NCBI GenBank assembly: GCA_031549865.1
Contig: JAVBPE010000002.1
Coordinates: 248,001-312,000, forward strand
Origin: JAVBPE01 sp031549865
Lineage (GTDB): Bacteria > Bacillota_I > Bacilli_A > Acholeplasmatales > Anaeroplasmataceae
Length of the DNA stretch: 64,000 nt
Reading direction: 5' to 3'
Part shown: piece by piece, positions 46,084 to 54,117 of the stretch
Layout: the number at the start of each line of letters is the position of its first letter
How positions within the stretch are numbered: the first letter of the stretch is position 1
Program-made: the position numbers and the translations under genes
Notes under the pieces: generated by a model
Told to the model about the DNA's origin: nothing
Databases searched by the model: none
The model's input: the letters and a program-made list of their open reading frames with translations, nothing else

Positions 46084-46136
46084 AATGAAAATATTTAATA
46101 TAGAATAGAAGATTTATAAATTAGTACTTAAAATAA

Positions 46137-46173
46137 AAAAAACTAGTTTTGCAAAAAGCATAGCCTAGTTTTT
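46137..46173. terminator. Bidirectional hairpin between ABC operon and a small minus-strand ORF
   Basis: AAAAAAACTAG and CTAGTTTTTTT arms flank a loop containing GCAAAAAGC. T runs occur on both strands. Confidence 0.6.
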
Positions 46174-46179
46174 TTAAAA

Positions 46180-46254
46180 CTAATTTTTAGGAAGCTTAAT
46201 AATTGCTACCAGTAAGATAAAAAGTACTAATACAATTACTGTAAAATCTTCCAT
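46180..46254 (-). CDS. Single-helix membrane peptide (24 aa)
   Basis: Minus-strand ATG at 46254, stop at 46180. The peptide starts MEDFTVIV, has one continuous hydrophobic helix (VIVLVLFILLVAII), and ends with the basic KLPKN. GGTGAT three bases before the ATG matches the spacing used by other genes in this window, and a hairpin with a T tail follows at 46137-46173. These signals make a real small gene likely. Function and partner unknown. The rest of the 300 bases between the ABC operon and the AlkD-like gene holds only the two hairpins. Confidence 0.5.
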   Translation of the reverse strand: MEDFTVIVLVLFILLVAIIKLPKN

Positions 46255-46318
46255 AACATCACCATTAATAGTTTATGCAAAAATAATGATTTATGTTACA
46301 ATTTAAAAGGTGATTAAA

Positions 46319-47020
46319 ATGAAATTTGAAGAAGTGATTAAATATTTTGAAAGTATTAAAAATGATAAAAGAAGCGAGTTTACTAAAAGAATAATTCCAA
46401 ATTGCGGAAGCACATTTGGATTATTGACAAATGATGTTAGGAGCTATGCAAAAAAGAATTTAGATAATTATGAAGAAATTATTAATTTTCCGGTTCATAT
46501 TTATTATGAAATAGATCTTCTAATTGGAATTGTTATTGCTTTACAAAAAGATATGGCTTTAAAAATAGAATTGTTAGATAAATTTTCATATAAAATAAAT
46601 AATTGGGCTGTATGTGATTTAATTGTTTCACATATTAAATGTAAAGAAGAAGAAAAAGTGAGACTTTTTAATTATGCGTATAATTTGTTAGATGATATAT
46701 TTGAATATAGGGCTCGTTTAGGATACGTTTTAATACTAAGTATTTTTTCAAGTGAAGAATATATCGATTTAATATCAGAAAAAATATTAAATTCAAATAT
46801 AGAACGCAAATATTATGTAAAAATGGCAATTGCTTGGTATATTCAAATTATATATTTAATGAATTCTCAAAAAGTTGAAAAAATATTGATAAATCCAAAT
46901 TTAGATAGTTTTATTTTTCAAAAAGCGATCTCAAAAATATGTGAGTCAAAGAAAGTTAGTTTAGAAGAAAAAGAGAAACTCAAGAAAATAAAGACAGAAA
47001 AAAGTAAAACCCTTTCATAA
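46319..47020 (+). CDS. AlkD-like DNA alkylation repair protein
   Basis: The ATG at 46319 follows AAAAGGTGAT; the longer GTG start at 46310 lies in that site. The 233-residue protein is all-helical with the HEAT-repeat layout of AlkD. INNWAVCDLI near residue 95 carries the conserved Trp and Asp that flip or cleave alkylated bases, and KYYVKMAIAWYIQ is the later repeat helix with basic and aromatic residues. It would remove cationic N3/N7-alkyl purines without base flipping. Two alkylation-repair genes (with ogt) lie in this window. Confidence 0.8.
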   Translation: MKFEEVIKYFESIKNDKRSEFTKRIIPNCGSTFGLLTNDVRSYAKKNLDNYEEIINFPVHIYYEIDLLIGIVIALQKDMALKIELLDKFSYKINNWAVCDLIVSHIKCKEEEKVRLFNYAYNLLDDIFEYRARLGYVLILSIFSSEEYIDLISEKILNSNIERKYYVKMAIAWYIQIIYLMNSQKVEKILINPNLDSFIFQKAISKICESKKVSLEEKEKLKKIKTEKSKTLS

Positions 47021-47049
47021 ATTGTGTACACGTTTTCATGAAAAAAGTG

Positions 47050-47078
47050 TTGAAAAAAAGTAAAAATACATATAAAAT
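47050..47078 (+). promoter_or_regulatory. Promoter of a probable small RNA
   Basis: -35 TTGAAA at 47050-47055, a 17-base spacer and -10 TAAAAT at 47073-47078. Confidence 0.55.
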
Positions 47079-47082
47079 AAAG

Positions 47083-47165
47083 GAGCATTGAATCCCCTAA
47101 ATTATTTCAATGCAATTTCTTTTCTTTTCTACCGCTAATCGTATGATTGGCTTTTTTTCTTTTTT
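47083..47165 (+). ncRNA. Candidate small RNA
   Basis: Between the AlkD-like gene and the YegP-domain gene lies a promoter. It is followed within a few bases by a hairpin (GCATTGAA at 47085-47092 with TTCAATGC at 47106-47113) and then a pyrimidine-rich single strand. A terminator hairpin (GCTAATC, GTAT, GATTGGC at 47134-47151) with a long T run comes last. No ORF with a ribosome binding site fits inside. The unit would be about 80 nt. It does not resemble SRP RNA, 6S RNA or tmRNA that I know. Confidence 0.45.
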
Positions 47166-47244
47166 GGCGACTTTTGTTGTAAAAAAAAGATAATTAGTTT
47201 ATAATGTTAATTATGATAACATATATTGGAAGGTGGATTTTCAT

Positions 47245-48867
47245 ATGAATTTTTTATTTGTTTTTACAGACACAGATATAATTTTATTTTCAATAATGGG
47301 TGGAGTAATTTTATTGTTAGTAATAATTTATACATTTTCACAAATTTTCGCAAGAAGACCAAAGAAGAAAAAAAATAATTTAGTAAAAAATGATAATGAA
47401 TTGAATAGAAAAGAAGAAATAACTCCAATTGCTGATAAATCGGTTGTTGAAGAAACAATTGAAGAAGAAATAGAGGCTCCAGTAGTTGAAGAAACAATTG
47501 AAGAAGAAATAGAGGCTCCAGTAGTTGAAGAAACAATTGAAGAAGAAATAGAGGCACCAGTAGTTGAAGAAGCTGTTGAAGAAGAAATAGAGGCACCAGT
47601 AGTTGAAGAAGCTGTTGAAGAAGAAATAGAGGCACCAGAAGTTGAAGAAACAATTGAAGAAGAAATAGAAACTCCAGTCGTTGAAGAAACAGTTGAAGAA
47701 GAAATAGAAACTCCAGTCGTTGAAGAAGCTGTTGAAGAAGAAATAGAGGCTCCAGTAGTTGAAGAAGCTGTTGAAGAAGCTGTTGAAGAAGAAATAGAAA
47801 CTCCAGTAGTTGAAGAAGCTGTTGAAGAAGAAATAGAGGCTCCAGTAGTTGAAGAAACAAATGAAGAAGAACCAGCAATAAATGAAGTTAGCCCAGCTAA
47901 AAAAACAACGAAAAAGATTCAAGAACCAGTAGTTGAAGTTAAAAAAGGGCGTCAATATAATGGGAAATATGAAGTTTTCCCAGAAGATAAATATTTTAAA
48001 TATCAATTAAAGGCATCAAATGGAGAAATTTTATTTGTAAGTGAAATGTATACCACTCGTGATGGAGCATTAAAATCTATTGAAGCAGTTAGACGTAATG
48101 TTGAAGATGGTACAATTAGAATTATTGAAGATAAACGTGGTATGTTTAAATTTAAATTAATTGCTAAAAATCATCGCGTATTAGCAATTGGTGCTAATTA
48201 TCCAAATGAAAAAGGTGCAGTTTCAGCTAGCGAATCATTTAAACGTTTTGCATTGACTGCTGAACCTGTAGATGTAGATGTTGTTGTTGAAGCAATGGAA
48301 GCAACAATGACTAAAATAACTCCTAAAGCAAATGTTGAACGCAAATTAGGTGGAAAATACTTCATTGATGCAGATGAAAATGGCGAATACTATTGGCAAT
48401 TGAAAGCTAATAATGGAGAAATTTTATGTTCTGGTGAAGGTTATACGACTAAAAATGGAGCGTTAAATGCCGTAGAAAGTTTTAAAGAATATGTTGCAAC
48501 AGGTACATTCTTTTGTTCTATAGATAAACGAGGTACTTATCAATTTAAGCTATATTCAAAATCAGGAAGACTTTCAGCAATTGGCGAATCGTATGTAGCA
48601 AAGACTAGAGTTTCATCAGCTGCAGCTTCTGTTCAAGCATTTTATATGGATGCTGAATTAGCTGATATGGAAGAAATTAGAAAAGCAGAAGCTAAAGCAA
48701 AAGCTGAAAAAGCAAAAGCCGAAAAAGAAAGAAAAAAAGCTTTAGAATTAAAATCTAAAGGACTTGATCCAAAAGTTAAATCTGAATTAAAGCCAATTGC
48801 TAAAAAAAGCACGGCTGCTAAGAGTGAATCAAAACCAACAGCAAAAAAAACTGCAACAAAAAAATAG
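47245..48867 (+). CDS. Membrane-anchored acidic-repeat protein with DUF1508 (YegP) domains
   Basis: The ATG at 47245, after GAAGGTGG, was preferred to the GTG at 47233. The 540-residue protein has one N-terminal helix (about residues 8-33), a basic stop-transfer RRPKKKKNN, then a Val-Glu repeat of 13 residues (EETIEEEIEAPVV type) at about 67-210. Four DUF1508/YegP modules follow between about 238 and 470. Each has G-E-I/R-L...S/G-E..Y.....A..S(A)-(V)-F (examples NGEILFVSEMYTTRDGALKS and KSGRLSAIGESYV). The C-terminus is Lys/Ala rich and strongly basic. YegP domains may bind nucleic acid or protein; a DNA-tethering role is conceivable. Terminator at 48866. Confidence 0.85.
   Translation: MNFLFVFTDTDIILFSIMGGVILLLVIIYTFSQIFARRPKKKKNNLVKNDNELNRKEEITPIADKSVVEETIEEEIEAPVVEETIEEEIEAPVVEETIEEEIEAPVVEEAVEEEIEAPVVEEAVEEEIEAPEVEETIEEEIETPVVEETVEEEIETPVVEEAVEEEIEAPVVEEAVEEAVEEEIETPVVEEAVEEEIEAPVVEETNEEEPAINEVSPAKKTTKKIQEPVVEVKKGRQYNGKYEVFPEDKYFKYQLKASNGEILFVSEMYTTRDGALKSIEAVRRNVEDGTIRIIEDKRGMFKFKLIAKNHRVLAIGANYPNEKGAVSASESFKRFALTAEPVDVDVVVEAMEATMTKITPKANVERKLGGKYFIDADENGEYYWQLKANNGEILCSGEGYTTKNGALNAVESFKEYVATGTFFCSIDKRGTYQFKLYSKSGRLSAIGESYVAKTRVSSAAASVQAFYMDAELADMEEIRKAEAKAKAEKAKAEKERKKALELKSKGLDPKVKSELKPIAKKSTAAKSESKPTAKKTATKK
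47443..47873 (+). repeat. 39-bp coding tandem repeat (13-residue Val-Glu unit)
   Basis: Ten full units and a partial eleventh encode VVEE(T/A)(I/V)EEEIE(A/T)P. One unit is lengthened by four residues (EEAV inserted). Adjacent units are nearly identical in DNA, which marks an unstable, slippage-prone minisatellite. It creates false long ORFs on the opposite strand. Confidence 0.95.
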
Positions 48868-48892
48868 TTATCGATTTCGATAACTTTTTTTT
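48866..48892 (+). terminator. Rho-independent terminator
   Basis: GTTATCGA / TCGATAAC with a tiny loop and eight T, overlapping the stop codon of the YegP-domain gene. Confidence 0.9.
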
Positions 48893-48907
48893 AGGGGGGA
48901 AAGAAAA

Positions 48908-50023
48908 ATGTTTAATATAACAGATGATATTTTAAAAGTAATATTTAGCAATGTAAAAAAAGACAGTAAGTATATAAAAGCAAATATAAAAAAGATTATT
49001 ATTAGCTCAAATGAAGTATACCAATTGACATGTTTTACTCAAAAACAAGTTTTTCATTTTAATTTAGATGCCAATAATTTATTAACTGAAATGGAAAGAC
49101 TTATGAATGAAAATTTTAATCAATGTGAGGTGTACACAAAAAATACAATATATGGATATAAATTAACTTCTAAAGGCAAAATTTTAACAAATGTAAGAAA
49201 AAATACAGAAAATATTGAAATAGGTACAAATAATATTCAAAAGCAATATTTAATAAATGAAGGTGAAATTATTCCGCCTTTAATTGATTTGAAAGTTATG
49301 ACACCTGATGGGAAAATAGTAAAAGCTTATTATGATAAATTTAAACAAATAAATAAATTCTTAGAACTTATTAATGATACCATTGGAGATGAAAAGAAAT
49401 TAAATATTATTGATTTCGGCTGTGGAAAAAGTTATTTAACATTCATAGTGTATTATTTTTTAACAGTAATAAAAAAAATAGACGCAAATATTATAGGATT
49501 AGATTTAAAAGAAGATGTTATTGAAAAATGCAATGAAATAAAAGACAAATATGGTTATAAAAATCTTTCTTTCTTAGTTGGGGACATTTCTTTATATAAA
49601 CCCAAAGAAAATGTTGATATGATTATAACCCTTCATGCGTGTGATACAGCAACAGATTATGCACTTTATCATGCAATCAAATTAAAGTGCAAATATATTT
49701 TGTCTGCTCCATGTTGCCAACATGAAATTAATAGCCAAATGAAAAGTGATAAATTTAATCTAATAAATAAGTATGGTTTAGAAAAAGAAAAATTTTCTAC
49801 ATTATTAACAGATTCAATTAGAGCAAATATATTAGAATATTTTGGTTATAAAGTTAACGTTTGTGAATTTATTGATATAAGTCATTCGCCTAAGAATGTA
49901 ATGCTAAAAGCAGTATTAAATAATTCAACTTTAAAAGATGAAATAAAAATACAAATTGAAGAAACTTTAAATTATTTTAATGTTCATCATACTTTATTTG
50001 ATTTATTCTTTAAAAAAAGTTAG
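48908..50023 (+). CDS. Class I SAM-dependent methyltransferase (TRM13/GSTCD-like)
   Basis: The 371-residue protein has an N-terminal region of about 150 residues and a Rossmann methyltransferase domain. The SAM motif IIDFGCGKSYLTF lies near residue 168, GLDLKEDVIEKC is motif II, and ITLHACDTATDYAL with APCCQHEIN are the two late motifs. HACD and PCCQH are typical of the METTL25/GSTCD/TRM13-like group, suggesting an RNA target. GGGGGGAAAG precedes the ATG. Substrate not known. Confidence 0.82.
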   Translation: MFNITDDILKVIFSNVKKDSKYIKANIKKIIISSNEVYQLTCFTQKQVFHFNLDANNLLTEMERLMNENFNQCEVYTKNTIYGYKLTSKGKILTNVRKNTENIEIGTNNIQKQYLINEGEIIPPLIDLKVMTPDGKIVKAYYDKFKQINKFLELINDTIGDEKKLNIIDFGCGKSYLTFIVYYFLTVIKKIDANIIGLDLKEDVIEKCNEIKDKYGYKNLSFLVGDISLYKPKENVDMIITLHACDTATDYALYHAIKLKCKYILSAPCCQHEINSQMKSDKFNLINKYGLEKEKFSTLLTDSIRANILEYFGYKVNVCEFIDISHSPKNVMLKAVLNNSTLKDEIKIQIEETLNYFNVHHTLFDLFFKKS

Positions 50024-50050
50024 TCACTAAATTATTTAGTGGCTTTTTTT
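50022..50050 (+). terminator. Rho-independent terminator
   Basis: AGTCACTAAA / TTTAGTGGCT with three-base loop and T run. Confidence 0.85.
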
Positions 50051-50086
50051 TAAAACTTTGCATATATTCTATTAGGTGATTTAATT

Positions 50087-51829
50087 ATGTGTGGCATATT
50101 TGGAGTTATATGTAATAATGGTTCAACTTTAGAATTAATTAATGCTTTAAAAAAATTAGAATATAGAGGATATGATTCTGCAGGAATAGCATACTTTAAA
50201 AATAATAATATAAAGTGCATTAAAGAGGTAGGAAATGTTTCATTTTTATCTAAAAAAGTAAAAAAAGAAGAAATGAAATGCGGAATAGCCCATACGAGAT
50301 GGGCAACACACGGTGAAATATTAGATCAAAATGCGCATCCACATTATAGCAATAATAAGAAAATATATATTGTACATAATGGTGTAATTACAAATTATTT
50401 GTATTTGAAAAATACTTTTTTTAAGAATGAAAATTTTATTAGTCAAACCGATACGGAAATAATTGTCCATTTATTAGAAAGATTTATTATTAATTCTTCA
50501 ATGGAAGAAGCAATAAAGAAAACAATGAAAGTAATTGAGGGAACATATGCTCTTTTAATTATGAATGTTGATGAACCGGATGCAATTTATTTTGCTAAAT
50601 ATAAAAGCCCGTTATTAATTGGACAAAGAAATGAAGAAATATATTTTTCATCAGATATTAACGTATTTGAACTTGGAACAAAATATTTAATTTTAGAAGA
50701 TAAAACATATGGTAAAATAACGAGTAATAAAATGAAAATATTGTCATTTAATTACAATCCTATTCCTAAATTTGAAATGGTTTCAGTTAATAATGAATAT
50801 GAAAAAAAAGAAGAGCATTATATGCTTCAAGAAATATTTGAACAAGGAAATGTTATAAGTAATATTTACAATAAGTACCATAAATATAGTAATAAAAAAT
50901 TATTTGAAGATATAACAACTGCTAAAAGAATAATTATTTTAGGTGCTGGAAGTTCATACTATGCTGGTTTATATATTAAAAAATATTTTAGTGAATATTT
51001 ATCTAAAGAAACAAATGTTTATTTAGCTAGTGAATATCCCTTTACACAAGAATGGATATTAGAAGATGCTTTCTATATTTTTTTGAGTCAATCAGGAGAA
51101 ACTGCGGATTTAATACGTTGTCTGGATTTATTGAAAAAAAAGAAAAAGAAAAATCTTCTATTAACTAATTCAATTAATAGTACACTTTCAAGAAATTCTA
51201 CTTATACGCTTGATTTATGTGCTGGAATCGAGAAGTCGGTAGCTTCTACTAAAGCATATATTGCAATGTGCGTATTACCCTTTATTTTAGTATCAAAAAT
51301 TAAAGGATTTGATTATTCTAATGATTTGTTAAATCTAATTGAAAGTATCGAAACAGTTTTATTGGAAACTGAAAGTATTAAAGAATACTCAAATATTATT
51401 TCGAAATGTGAAAAAGTTTTTTATATTGCTAAAGCAGATGATATTAATTTAGCTTATGAGGCTTCATTGAAGTTGCGAGAAGTCACATACATAAATTCCT
51501 TTGCTTTTCCATCTGGAGAATTAAAGCATGGATCCATAGCACTAGTTGATAATAAAACAATGATTATAGCGTTTATTTCAAAAAATGAGACAAAAGATTT
51601 GATATTAAGTAATATGGAAGAAGCGATATGTAGAAAGGCTAAAAGTATTGTAATTGCATATAATGATTTAGAATTGCCTCAATATAATTTTAAAGTTAAG
51701 AATAATTCTATTTTATCTTCACTAACTTTTATAATTTATTCTCAATTATTTGCTTATTATAGTGGGATTAATTTAGGTTTAAATGTTGATCAACCTAGGA
51801 ATTTAGCCAAAAGTGTTACTGTAGAATAG
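50087..51829 (+). CDS. glmS: Glutamine--fructose-6-phosphate aminotransferase
   Basis: The 580-residue enzyme begins MCGIFGVI, with the N-terminal Cys nucleophile of the glutaminase domain. It keeps YRGYDSAGIA, HTRWATHG and TDTEIIVHLLE. The two SIS domains carry LGAGSSYYAG and SQSGETADLIR, and the protein ends PRNLAKSVTVE, the GlmS signature. It makes glucosamine 6-phosphate for cell-wall synthesis. It is slightly shorter than the usual 600. No glmS ribozyme is visible in the 63-base upstream gap, although one is common in Bacillota. AGGTGATTT precedes the ATG. Confidence 0.95.
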   Translation: MCGIFGVICNNGSTLELINALKKLEYRGYDSAGIAYFKNNNIKCIKEVGNVSFLSKKVKKEEMKCGIAHTRWATHGEILDQNAHPHYSNNKKIYIVHNGVITNYLYLKNTFFKNENFISQTDTEIIVHLLERFIINSSMEEAIKKTMKVIEGTYALLIMNVDEPDAIYFAKYKSPLLIGQRNEEIYFSSDINVFELGTKYLILEDKTYGKITSNKMKILSFNYNPIPKFEMVSVNNEYEKKEEHYMLQEIFEQGNVISNIYNKYHKYSNKKLFEDITTAKRIIILGAGSSYYAGLYIKKYFSEYLSKETNVYLASEYPFTQEWILEDAFYIFLSQSGETADLIRCLDLLKKKKKKNLLLTNSINSTLSRNSTYTLDLCAGIEKSVASTKAYIAMCVLPFILVSKIKGFDYSNDLLNLIESIETVLLETESIKEYSNIISKCEKVFYIAKADDINLAYEASLKLREVTYINSFAFPSGELKHGSIALVDNKTMIIAFISKNETKDLILSNMEEAICRKAKSIVIAYNDLELPQYNFKVKNNSILSSLTFIIYSQLFAYYSGINLGLNVDQPRNLAKSVTVE

Positions 51830-51831
51830 AA

Positions 51832-51857
51832 AAAACGAGTCAAATGACTCGTTTTCA
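51832..51857 (+). terminator. Rho-independent terminator after glmS
   Basis: AAAACGAGTCA / TGACTCGTTTT stem with an AA centre. Confidence 0.85.
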
Positions 51858-51949
51858 TCCTTATAAAGGGGAGAGAAATATAGGATGAGCAAGATTACCT
51901 TGCAAAATTATTATGTGTAGTGTTTATTTATTTATACATTAAAATAAAA

Positions 51950-51982
51950 AAAAGAATAATTCATTTTGAACTAATTCTTTTA
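51950..51982 (-). terminator. Terminator of spo0A
   Basis: Minus-strand AAAGAATTAGTTC and GAATTATTCTTT arms (one bulge) followed by eight T. Confidence 0.6.
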
Positions 51983-51993
51983 AATCATATTTT

Positions 51994-52782
51994 TTAATTT
52001 GAAACCTTATGTGCTAATCTTAATTTGTCAGCAATCATTGCTATAAATTCAGAATTCGTTGGTTTGCTTTTATTATAACTAATAGTGTATGAAAATATTT
52101 GGCTTATAGCATCAACATTTCCTCTATTCCATGCAACTTCAATAGAGTGTCTTATAGCTCTTTCAACTCTAGAAGAAGTAGTTTTATATTTGCGTGCAAC
52201 ATTTGGATATAATACTTTTGTAATACCACCTAAAATTTCAATATTGTTATAAACCATTGTTATTGCTTCACGTAAGTACATATAGCCCTTTATATGTGCT
52301 GGAACACCAATTTCGTGAAGTATACTAGTTATTTCCGTATCTAAATCTGTATTCGTACTTTCAGTTGTTTTCTTAAAATTATAAACTTCAGGTGATTTTT
52401 TAATTTGTTGCGGTTTAATAATTTGATTGATAATACTAGAAAAATTATTTAAATCTATTGGTTTTAAAATTAAATAGTCTGCCCCCATATCAGAAGCTTT
52501 TTGAACTAAATTATCATTATTAAATGAAGTTAACATAATAACTTTACCAGGACGATTATATTTTTGCTTATTATTTAATTCTTGTAAAACAGTAATACCA
52601 TCGACTTCAGGCATAAAAATATCTAAAAGTAATAAATCAACTGAATTACTTTCTAAGTAATTTAATAATAATTTACCAGAACTAAATACCTTCTCAACTT
52701 CCATTCCACTTTGTAACTTTAAAAACTCACTAACCATTAATACAAACTCTTTATTGTCATCTGCAATAATTATTTTTGCCAT
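51994..52782 (-). CDS. spo0A: Sporulation master response regulator
   Basis: The 262-residue protein has a receiver domain with acidic pocket ADD (residues 7-9), phosphoacceptor Asp near 54 in LLLDIFMPEVDG, LTSF and LKPID. The Spo0A_C DNA-binding domain runs from about 148 to the end. It contains GVPAHIKGYMYLREAI, YPNVARKYKTTSSRVERAIRHSIEVAWNRG, the recognition helix, and KPTNSEFIAMIADKLRL. This C-domain is unique to Spo0A. Phosphorelay signals would activate it to start sporulation. GGGGGAAAT precedes the ATG. Spo0A-type boxes lie upstream. Confidence 0.96.
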   Translation of the reverse strand: MAKIIIADDNKEFVLMVSEFLKLQSGMEVEKVFSSGKLLLNYLESNSVDLLLLDIFMPEVDGITVLQELNNKQKYNRPGKVIMLTSFNNDNLVQKASDMGADYLILKPIDLNNFSSIINQIIKPQQIKKSPEVYNFKKTTESTNTDLDTEITSILHEIGVPAHIKGYMYLREAITMVYNNIEILGGITKVLYPNVARKYKTTSSRVERAIRHSIEVAWNRGNVDAISQIFSYTISYNKSKPTNSEFIAMIADKLRLAHKVSN

Positions 52783-52807
52783 ATTATTTCCCCCTTTATT
52801 GGCGCTT

Positions 52808-52950
52808 TTCGACTTATAATAATTCTATTTTTTTCATAAAACAAGTGTTTGCATGTTTTTATTTTCAAAAAAATTAAAATTATTAATATTCGACACCTTT
52901 TTCGCATATTTTGTCATGCTTTTTTTGCCCCATTGTCGAATGTTGTCGAA
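52808..52950 (-). promoter_or_regulatory. spo0A control region with 0A boxes and sigma-A promoter
   Basis: Perfect TGTCGAA boxes occur at 52934-52940 and 52944-52950 (plus orientation) and at 52889-52895 (minus orientation). A near match, AGTCGAA, occurs at 52808-52814 (minus). A minus-strand promoter with -35 TTGTTT (52839-52844), a 17-base spacer and -10 TATTAT (52816-52821) lies among them. TGNCGAA is the known Spo0A binding sequence, so autoregulation is likely. Confidence 0.75.
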
Positions 52951-52955
52951 ACATA

Positions 52956-53879
52956 TTATTGAAATGTTTTTATATCATATAACTTTCTTAACAAATCTAC
53001 AAAATCCCTTATATAAATATAGTCATTATTCACATGCGCAAAGCTTGCTATATTTGTGCAATCTTTATTTGAATTGTACAAATAAAAACGACATGTTTTA
53101 TCACGATTCGTATTATCCCATTTATTAAAAACTTGACTATTAATATGAGATTCTAAAATTGGATTAATAAAATGGGCGGATCCATAATCTCTCCAAGGAC
53201 GAGCAAGATAAACACTGTTATTTGGCGCATTTTGTGATTTAAACCAACAATTTAGAAATATAAAACCATATGTTTGAGAAAGTTCATGAGAAGGAGCAGC
53301 AACATATCCCGGTCCAATTGAAATTATATTACATTCTTCAAAAAGTACGTCTCCACAACCAAATATGAAGTCGAAGTCACCTACTATAGTTGTTTTATAA
53401 TAATATTGCTTGGATGGATTATTTTCTAATTCATCTTTTTCCAAAAAATTCGCATATCTTTTTTGAAGATCATTAGGTAATGGACCTGTAAAGAGTGTAT
53501 CTTGACCGCTTGATAATATACAATTTTCCATAAAGAAATTATCGCCTAAGACATGAAGTGCAACAGATTGTCCATATTTTTTTGAATTAAAACATGAATT
53601 TTTAATAGTTAAATTGCTGAATTTAATATTATCGGCATTTACCATTACAGTATAGGTTCTAAAAGTATTTGTTTCATTATTATCTTTATATATTTTTAAA
53701 TAGTAATCATCGTATTCAATAATAGTATTTTCTTTGCTTTCACCAATGAATTTGATATTTTTTTTAGTAATTTTGATTTTTTCTTTATAAACACCATTAG
53801 ATAAGTATATAATATCTCCAAAATTGCATATGTTTAGGCATTTTTGGATTGACATAGTTGGATTTAAATAGTGATTCAT
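52956..53879 (-). CDS. Pectin methylesterase (CE8) without signal peptide
   Basis: The start was set at 53879, after AGAGAGGTAAAAAT, not at the in-frame ATG 39 bases earlier. The 307-residue protein is a right-handed beta-helix with the CE8 motifs. GQDTLF near residue 124 has Gln and the acid/base Asp, VGDFDFIFG near 165 has the nucleophile Asp, and YLARPWRDYG near 223 carries the Arg. It removes methyl esters from galacturonate. With no export signal, it should act on imported, still-methylated oligogalacturonides in the cytoplasm. It lies upstream of spo0A on the same strand, divergent from the pectin uptake operon. Confidence 0.9.
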   Translation of the reverse strand: MNHYLNPTMSIQKCLNICNFGDIIYLSNGVYKEKIKITKKNIKFIGESKENTIIEYDDYYLKIYKDNNETNTFRTYTVMVNADNIKFSNLTIKNSCFNSKKYGQSVALHVLGDNFFMENCILSSGQDTLFTGPLPNDLQKRYANFLEKDELENNPSKQYYYKTTIVGDFDFIFGCGDVLFEECNIISIGPGYVAAPSHELSQTYGFIFLNCWFKSQNAPNNSVYLARPWRDYGSAHFINPILESHINSQVFNKWDNTNRDKTCRFYLYNSNKDCTNIASFAHVNNDYIYIRDFVDLLRKLYDIKTFQ

Positions 53880-53984
53880 ATTTTTACCTCTCTTTATATA
53901 AAAGTATAACATATTCAAAGAAAATGTTTGCTAAAATGTTATAAAAAGGCTCAATTTTATTTTTGTATCTTTTGTAAAAGTTTT

Positions 53985-54022
53985 TGAAAACGCTTGACTG
54001 TAAAAAAAGAAAGTGGTAGAAT
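53985..54022 (+). promoter_or_regulatory. Promoter of the pectin uptake operon with a cre-like element
   Basis: -35 TTGACT at 53994-53999, a 17-base spacer and -10 TAGAAT at 54017-54022. TGAAAACGCTTGAC at 53985-53998 overlaps the -35 and matches 12 of 14 positions of the catabolite-responsive consensus TGNAANCGNWNNCA, so CcpA repression is plausible. Confidence 0.6.
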
Positions 54023-54117
54023 AGTTTATGAATTAATGCTTCCCATTTTTTCACTTTAAATTCACATAATTCAAATTGAAAAAAACAAATTAATATAAAG
54101 GGAAAAATTAAAAAAAT

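Noticed and set aside
46025..46108. ORF of 27 codons after the second exporter operon
   Set aside because: No ribosome binding site before the ATG, and it coincides with a stable hairpin that better explains the sequence.
47264..48006. Two long minus-strand ORFs (about 204 and 208 codons)
   Set aside because: They are mirror images of the Val-Glu coding minisatellite, giving poly-Leu or Phe-rich nonsense; no ribosome binding site or known domain.
50024..50086. glmS ribozyme upstream of glmS
   Set aside because: The gap has only 63 bases, filled by a terminator and a ribosome binding site; the ribozyme needs more than 100 bases.
51885..51920. ORF of 11 codons after glmS with a purine-rich stretch before it
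   Set aside because: Too short, spacing to GGGGAG is long, and no second line of evidence.
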